Shown: piece by piece, positions 57,660 to 64,000 of the stretch
How the letters are laid out: each line of letters opens with the position of its first letter
Position numbering within the stretch: position 1 is the stretch's first letter
Assembly (NCBI RefSeq): GCF_000721075.1
Contig: NZ_JOEQ01000003.1
Coordinates: 62,001 to 126,000 of the forward strand
DNA: 64,000 nt
Origin: Streptosporangium amethystogenes
GTDB lineage: Bacteria; Actinomycetota; Actinomycetes; Streptosporangiales; Streptosporangiaceae
Reading direction: 5' to 3'
Notes under the pieces: generated by a model
Seen by the model: the letters and a program-made list of their open reading frames with translations, nothing else
What the model was told of the DNA's origin: nothing
Databases searched by the model: none
Made by a program: the position numbers and the translations under genes

Positions 57660-59930
57660 TCAGCCGGCCCCGGTGTAGCTCAGTTCCTGGCTCTGGTACT
57701 CCTTGTCGTCGGTGCTGGTGGCGAGCACCCGCTTCACCTTGCCTTTGAAGTCGACCACCAACGCCTCGTAGCCCGAGCTCTGTTTCCGCCAGGCCACGAT
57801 GTGCCGGTCGTCGTACCAGCCGAGGACCCGATCGGTCGCGAACGGGATCCGAACCTCCAGCTTCGCGTCGGCGGCGGTGGACTGGAGGCAGATCTCCGCG
57901 GTCCCCCCGCAGTACGTGATCATCAGCGTGCCGGACGGGCTGACATGGTCCCCCTCGACCTGGACCGCATCACTCACGTCCGGAAGGTTCTGCAGTACGG
58001 TGCCCCGCAGGTCGTAGAAGCGGATGTGATCGCTGCCCTCGGTGGCCGCCCAGGTGCCGACCGCCCTGCTGTCACTCCGCCAGAAGTAGCCCCAGACCCC
58101 GGCGTCCTTATCCTTCACCCGGACGATCGAGGCCTTCTTCGTGGCGATGTCGATGATCGCGTAACCGTAGACGCGCGAAGTGCTCTCGCCCTTGACCGGC
58201 CCGTACAGGGTGACCAGTCCCTTGGTGCCGTCCGGCGACCAATGCGGGTAGAGCGCGATGCTCGGACTCTTGGCGGTCTTTGTCTCGCTCTTCGCCCCGG
58301 TCTTGCGGTCGATGATCGAGACGACCTCGTAGTCGTCCGAGCTGTAGTACTGGTTCACGGCGAGGGTGTGGGTGCCCGAGGGGTTCAGCCTGTGGTAGGC
58401 GTGCGCTTCGTCCCTGGCGAACTCGTCGGTACCGGCCTTGCGGGTGTAGTCGTAGCGCTTGTCTCCCTTCCACACGTTGTAGGAGGTGAGCTTGACCGGG
58501 TCCTTGTCGCTCTCGTGGATCGTGATGGAGCTGCCCGGCAGCTTGATTTTCCGGTCCGCGGGCGGGATCGAGGAGACGGTCTGGGGGAGAGTGGCTTGGG
58601 GAGCGGTGGTGGGAGTGGTGGCCGCCCGCGAGCCGGTGCCCGTTCCGGTGCCGGTTCCGTTCCGGACCACCACTGTGATCGTTACCGCGACGAGCGTGAG
58701 CGCGAGTCCGGCGCCGAACACGAGCCAGACCCGGCGCACCCGCCTTTTCCGGCCGGGGGGCGGCTGCGCTCCCGGCCCTGCCGGGAAGTTCGCTCCCTGA
58801 GGCACGGCCCCGTACGGCGGTGGGTATCCGCCCGGCCCGGCCTGGTGAGCCGGATACCCACTCGGTCCGGTTTGATGTGATGAATACCTTACTGACCCAT
58901 TTTGCTGCGGCGGATATCCGCCCGGACTGGTCCAATGCGCCGCGTACCCGTCCGGCCCGGCCCGGTGGGGTGCGGGGCTTTCCGGACCGGTCCGGTACGG
59001 CGCCCCGGTCTGTGGTCCACCCGGGTAGGGGTGGTACTCGGGACCGGACTGCTGGACCGCGGCGGCCACGCCCTCGGCGAGCACGCCCGGAGCCGAGGCG
59101 AGAGACGACGCGCCCGGACCGGCGTGGCCCAGCAGGCGCATCAGCGCCTCACCCGCCGTCGGACGCAGGCTCTCGTCCTTGGCCAGACACCGCCCCACCA
59201 GGTCACGCAGCGCCGGATCGGCGATCCCCGACAGATCCGGCTCGGCGTTGAGAATCCGATTGAAGATCGCGGGCAGGCTGTCGGTGCCGAACGGCGGCTG
59301 CCCGGTGGCCGCGAAGACCATCGTGCACCCCCAGGCGAACATGTCGGCGGACGGACCCGCCGCCCGCCCCGCGAGCTGCTCGGGAGTCATGTAGGCCGGC
59401 GTGCCCACCGCCGTCGCGGTCAGCGACGAGGTGCCGTCCAGCGCCTTGGCGATGCCGAAGTCGATCACCCGGGGGCCGTCGGCGGCCAGCAGCACGTTGG
59501 CCGGCTTGAAGTCACGATGCACGATCTCGGCCTGATGGATCGCCACCAGCGCGGTCACCGTACCGATCGCCAGCCGGTGCAGGGACGCGCCCTCACGGGG
59601 GCCCTCGGCGCCGACGACATGGTTGAGCGTCGGCCCCTCGATGTACTCACTGACGATGTAGGGCCGCTGCTCGTCCACCCCGGTCTCGATCACCGCGGCG
59701 GTGCAGAACGGCGCCACCCGCCGGGCCGCGTCGACCTCACGCACGAAACGCTCCAGCACCTCCCTGTTCTGGGCCAGGTCACCACGGAGCAGCTTGACCG
59801 CGACCTGAGCCCCGGTGGGGGCGACACCCAGATACACCGTCCCCTGACCCCCCTCGCCCAGGCGCTTGGTGAGCCGGTACTCCCGCACCTTTTCGGGGTC
59901 CCCGGGCCGCAGGGGCGCAAGGTCCGGCAT
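57660..59930 (-). CDS. Receptor-like Ser/Thr protein kinase (PknB-like) with extracellular beta-propeller-like domain
   Basis: The 756-residue protein has a cytosolic kinase domain (about 18-280): RLGEGGQGTVYLG, catalytic Lys in VAVKLLRG, HRDFKPANVLL, DFGIAKAL and GTPAYMTPEQL. Pro/Gly/Tyr/Gln-rich repeated linkers (about 310-430) follow, then a transmembrane helix near residue 440-462 (VWLVFGAGLALTLVAVTITV). The extracellular part (about 490-756) has blade-like repeats and shares motifs (WSPDGTKGL, GWYDDRHIVAW) with the secreted protein at 54397-55458. The ATG at 59930 has GGAGG upstream. The HRDF form and DFG are intact, so activity is expected. Confidence 0.93.
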   Translation of the reverse strand: MPDLAPLRPGDPEKVREYRLTKRLGEGGQGTVYLGVAPTGAQVAVKLLRGDLAQNREVLERFVREVDAARRVAPFCTAAVIETGVDEQRPYIVSEYIEGPTLNHVVGAEGPREGASLHRLAIGTVTALVAIHQAEIVHRDFKPANVLLAADGPRVIDFGIAKALDGTSSLTATAVGTPAYMTPEQLAGRAAGPSADMFAWGCTMVFAATGQPPFGTDSLPAIFNRILNAEPDLSGIADPALRDLVGRCLAKDESLRPTAGEALMRLLGHAGPGASSLASAPGVLAEGVAAAVQQSGPEYHPYPGGPQTGAPYRTGPESPAPHRAGPDGYAAHWTSPGGYPPQQNGSVRYSSHQTGPSGYPAHQAGPGGYPPPYGAVPQGANFPAGPGAQPPPGRKRRVRRVWLVFGAGLALTLVAVTITVVVRNGTGTGTGTGSRAATTPTTAPQATLPQTVSSIPPADRKIKLPGSSITIHESDKDPVKLTSYNVWKGDKRYDYTRKAGTDEFARDEAHAYHRLNPSGTHTLAVNQYYSSDDYEVVSIIDRKTGAKSETKTAKSPSIALYPHWSPDGTKGLVTLYGPVKGESTSRVYGYAIIDIATKKASIVRVKDKDAGVWGYFWRSDSRAVGTWAATEGSDHIRFYDLRGTVLQNLPDVSDAVQVEGDHVSPSGTLMITYCGGTAEICLQSTAADAKLEVRIPFATDRVLGWYDDRHIVAWRKQSSGYEALVVDFKGKVKRVLATSTDDKEYQSQELSYTGAG

Positions 59931-60168
59931 GACGACATCCTCCTTCACGTCACGAGCACCCACGTGAGACCTCATGCGGGCTCGGCGCCAAAGAATCAGG
60001 ATCACAGGGCACACTTGTGCCTCACTTGGAAGCCGGCAAAACACCTGGTCACCGGGGGATGCCGGTCGGCAGGGCACAGACCGTAGGGCTACCGGACCGC
60101 CTCCTGGGCGGACACCGTTGGGCGGACACCGTTGGGCGGACGCCCTCCCTTCTCAGGCACACCCTGAA

Positions 60169-60198
60169 TTGGTACCTGAGATTCATGTTTGTTACGGT
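60169..60198 (+). promoter_or_regulatory. Leaderless promoter of nsrR
   Basis: TTGGTA (60169-60174), an 18-base spacer and TACGGT (60193-60198) lie six bases before the GTG start at 60205. No ribosome binding site is present. Confidence 0.6.
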
Positions 60199-60204
60199 TC
60201 TAGC

Positions 60205-60633
60205 GTGCGATTGACGAAGTTCACGGATCTGGCACTCCGGGTGACCATGCGACTGGCGGTCGCCGAACCCGGCGCGGTCCTCACCACCAGACAGGTGGCC
60301 GACGCCATGGCCATCCCCTACACCCACACGGCCAAGGCCATCGCGCGCCTGCAACATCTGGGCGTGGTGGACGCCCGCCGGGGGCGCGGCGGCGGGCTGG
60401 AGTTGACCGGCTTCGGCCGTAAGGCCTCGCTGGGATGGCTGGTCCGCGAGCTGGAGGGCGAGGAGGAGGTGGTCGCCTGCGAGGGCGACACGCCGTGTCC
60501 GCTGCGGGCGGCCTGCCGCCTGCGCGGCGCACTGCGCGAGGCCCAGCGGGCCTTCCACGCGGCGCTCGACCCGCTCACCGTGGACGATCTGGTCGGCTCG
60601 CCGACCGGACCCGTGCTGATCGCTCTCTCCTGA
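60205..60633 (+). CDS. nsrR: Rrf2-family NO-sensing regulator
   Basis: The 142-residue protein is an Rrf2-type winged-helix regulator. It begins VRLTKFTDLALRVTMRL; the recognition part includes TTRQVADAMAIPYTHTAKAI and a Gly/Arg wing (RRGRGGGLEL). Three cysteines spaced Cys-X5-Cys-X5-Cys (CEGDTPCPLRAAC, near residues 93-105) match the Fe-S ligands of NsrR. Nitric oxide damages the cluster and derepresses target genes. The next gene downstream, 71 bp away, is a flavohemoglobin, the classical NsrR target. The GTG start is supported by the leaderless promoter. Confidence 0.92.
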   Translation: MRLTKFTDLALRVTMRLAVAEPGAVLTTRQVADAMAIPYTHTAKAIARLQHLGVVDARRGRGGGLELTGFGRKASLGWLVRELEGEEEVVACEGDTPCPLRAACRLRGALREAQRAFHAALDPLTVDDLVGSPTGPVLIALS

Positions 60634-60704
60634 CCACCTCCTCCCCGACCCCTTTCGTCAATACGCACTTTAATACGAAGATCATTTACCAATTTGGAGA
60701 AGAC

Positions 60705-61883
60705 ATGCTCTCTGTCGAATCGGCGACGACGGTCCGGGCCACCCTGCCCGCCGTCCATCAGGCCCTGGAGGAGATCACCGGGCGGTTCTACACGATGATG
60801 TTCGCCGACAACCCGGACCTGCTGAAGAACCTCTTCAACCGGGGCAACCAGGCCAGCGGGACGCAGCGCCAGGCCCTGGCCGGGTCGATCGCCGCCTTCG
60901 CCACCCTGCTGCTCGACCGGCCGGACGAGCGGCCCGACGCGATGCTCGCCCGCATCGCGCACAAGCACGCCTCGGTCGGGATCACCCCCGACCAGTACCA
61001 GATCGTGCACAAGTACCTCCTCGCCGCCATCGTCGACGTGCTCGGCGACGCCGTCACCCCCGAGGTCGCGGCGGCCTGGGACGAGGTCTACTGGTTGATG
61101 GCCAACGCGCTGATCGCGCTGGAGGCGCGGCTGCTGCCCGAGCCCGGCGATCCCTGGCTGCGCGCCACGGTTCTGGAGCGGCGGCGCCAGACGCCGGACA
61201 CCGTCTCCTTCACCCTCGCCCCGTCGATCCCGCTCGCCTTCACCCCAGGGCAGTACGTCAGCGTCGGGGTCACCCTGCCCGACGGGGCACGGCAGATCCG
61301 GCAGTACAGCCTGTCGTGCGCCCCCGAGCGCGGTGACTGGCGGATCACCGTCAGGTGGGCCCGCGGGTCAGGACCCGACGGCGAGGTCTCCGGATGGCTG
61401 CACGCCAACGTCCAGGCCGGGGACGAGCTCACCGTCTCGGCGCCGTACGGCGACCTGACCCTGGCCCCGGGTGACGCCCCGCTGTTGCTCGCCTCCGCCG
61501 GGATCGGGATCACCCCCATGCTGTCGATGCTCGACCACCTCGCGGCCACCGGCTCCACCCGCCAGGTGATCGTCGTCCACGCCGACCGGAGCCCCGCCGA
61601 CCACGCCCACCGCGAGGAGCTCGTCCGGCTGGTCGCCGAGTTGCCCGGCGCGACCCTGCACCGCTGGTACGAGGAGGCGGGCGCGTGCTCCTGCGACCCC
61701 GCGCCCCGTATCGGGTACGCCGACCTCAACGTGATCGACCTGCCCGACGGTCTCGTCGCCTACCTGTGCGGCCCGCTGCCGTTCATGCGCGACGTGCGCG
61801 CGGACCTGCTCCGCCGCCGGGTGCCCGCCCGCGACGTCCACTACGAGGTCTTCGGCCCCGACCTCTGGCTCGGTCAGAACTGA
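60705..61883 (+). CDS. hmp: Flavohemoglobin (nitric oxide dioxygenase)
   Basis: The 392-residue protein has an N-terminal globin (about 1-135) with proximal His in AHKHASVGI, then a ferredoxin-reductase-like part. That part has FAD motif RQYSLSCAPE (near residue 205) and NAD motif SAGIGITPMLSML (near 265), and ends with YLCGPLPFMRDVRADLL and YEVFGPDLWL. It oxidises NO to nitrate with O2 and NAD(P)H. ATG 60705 has GGAG five bases upstream. It is downstream of nsrR, and an AT-rich promoter-like stretch (60650-60700) separates them, so it may also be expressed separately. Confidence 0.95.
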   Translation: MLSVESATTVRATLPAVHQALEEITGRFYTMMFADNPDLLKNLFNRGNQASGTQRQALAGSIAAFATLLLDRPDERPDAMLARIAHKHASVGITPDQYQIVHKYLLAAIVDVLGDAVTPEVAAAWDEVYWLMANALIALEARLLPEPGDPWLRATVLERRRQTPDTVSFTLAPSIPLAFTPGQYVSVGVTLPDGARQIRQYSLSCAPERGDWRITVRWARGSGPDGEVSGWLHANVQAGDELTVSAPYGDLTLAPGDAPLLLASAGIGITPMLSMLDHLAATGSTRQVIVVHADRSPADHAHREELVRLVAELPGATLHRWYEEAGACSCDPAPRIGYADLNVIDLPDGLVAYLCGPLPFMRDVRADLLRRRVPARDVHYEVFGPDLWLGQN

Positions 61884-62382
61884 GCACGCTCCCGGCCGAC
61901 GGGGACGCTCGGCGCCGGCGGTCGACAGGGCACGCCGGCGCGGCGGCCACCGGGACACGGCGGATCGAATTCGCGGCCTTTTCTACCGCTGCCTTTCCAG
62001 GCGCCGTCGTCTCATATATCGACAACAGAATCGGGGCTCAAAGTTGGCATCGACTTAAAAATGTCTTGGCATCCTCCGGTCCAGCCAGAAGGGTAAGGAA
62101 TCGGCGTCAGCGACCCCGTTCGGCATAGGCCATATTCGGCGTCCAGGGATTGACACAAAGGCAGCGCCGGGTGAGATGATGCGTCTCGCCGCTCCGGCCG
62201 GAGCAGCGGATATTCCCTCCGGCAGCCCTGACGAACAAAACTCCCCGCACGATCCGAAGCCGACCGGCCGGAGTCCGCCCAGGACACCGCCGACGGTTTC
62301 CGGCTAATCGGCACGGCTTCATATCGAGTGTTCGTCGCGAAAAATCCCGTACCGCACGACCGTAGAGAAAAGGCCCGGCAGG
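61884..62382. other. Intergenic region upstream of the P450 gene
   Basis: This 499-bp gap has a lower GC part (62000-62075). It contains two copies of TTGGCATC at 62045-62052 and 62067-62074, with a 22-bp period. TTGACA occurs at 62150-62155, and a weak TGAGAT follows about 16 bases later. Open frames here are not convincing. Confidence 0.5.
62045..62074 (+). promoter_or_regulatory. Direct repeat with 22-bp period upstream of the P450 gene
   Basis: The 8-bp repeats TTGGCATC (62045-62052 and 62067-62074) are two helical turns apart, a spacing used by SARP activators of natural-product genes. The distance to the P450 start is about 310 bp, which is long. No SARP gene is in the window. Confidence 0.3.
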
Positions 62383-63961
<1,579 letters not shown>

Positions 63962-64000
63962 CCGGGCCGAGATCCGGCCTTTCCAACGAATGTTGAGGAG

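Noticed and set aside
60650..60700. NsrR operator upstream of hmp
   Set aside because: The region is AT-rich and contains AATACG twice, but I could not find a palindrome resembling known NsrR sites.

Overview
The window is 64 kb of high-GC, densely coded DNA from an actinomycete. The Scr1-type XRE regulator with a DUF397 partner, the DUF574 methyltransferase, the receptor-like Ser/Thr kinase, antibiotic-type deoxysugar genes, frequent GTG starts and several leaderless promoters all fit this group. A member of the Streptosporangiales or a relative is my best guess, but no rRNA or other marker is present to settle it. I see no rRNA, tRNA or CRISPR array.

Layout. 1-8288 (minus): a polyol or sugar catabolic locus with a SorC-type regulator, a ribose-type ABC transporter, an SDR dehydrogenase, an FGGY kinase and an acetoin/pyruvate-type E1 alpha/beta pair. 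The same 18-bp element lies upstream of the kinase and of E1. 8687-15911: the four dTDP-L-rhamnose genes (rmlD, rmlC, rmlB, rmlA), interrupted by a DUF4429 gene and a two-component pair, with a broken adenylate-enzyme gene between rmlB and rmlA. A P450 and the tail of a methyltransferase gene at 62383-63961 may come from the same kind of pathway. 16700-21363: a lipoprotein, a transposase remnant, a SnoaL/TetR pair with two matching operators, a decayed aldehyde dehydrogenase and an MFS exporter. 21431-24465: a Scr1/DUF397 module with small companion genes. 24669-31799: secreted proteins around a 1283-residue HTH-nSTAND-WD40 protein, including a small protein whose cysteine spacing matches tendamistat, and a serine protease.

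32566-43765: a probable CoA-dependent degradation pathway. A thiolase-like protein with its DUF35 partner and an MFS carrier run leftward. A CoA ligase, a small conserved protein, DoxX, an amidohydrolase, a double-domain CoA transferase and two small follow-on genes run rightward. An iron box (DtxR/IdeR type) lies between the divergent arms, and a PadR-like regulator follows.

44857-61883: accessory and signalling genes. These are a Nudix-like protein, a leucine-rich-repeat protein, a three-gene unit (DUF559 nuclease, winged-helix-like protein, large two-P-loop HerA-type ATPase) that resembles an uncharacterised DNA-defence or DNA-processing system, FhuF, a secreted double SMI1/KNR4 protein, a secreted beta-propeller related to the ectodomain of the nearby Ser/Thr kinase, DUF574, a nucleoside-kinase-like protein, the kinase itself, and an nsrR-hmp nitric oxide detoxification pair.
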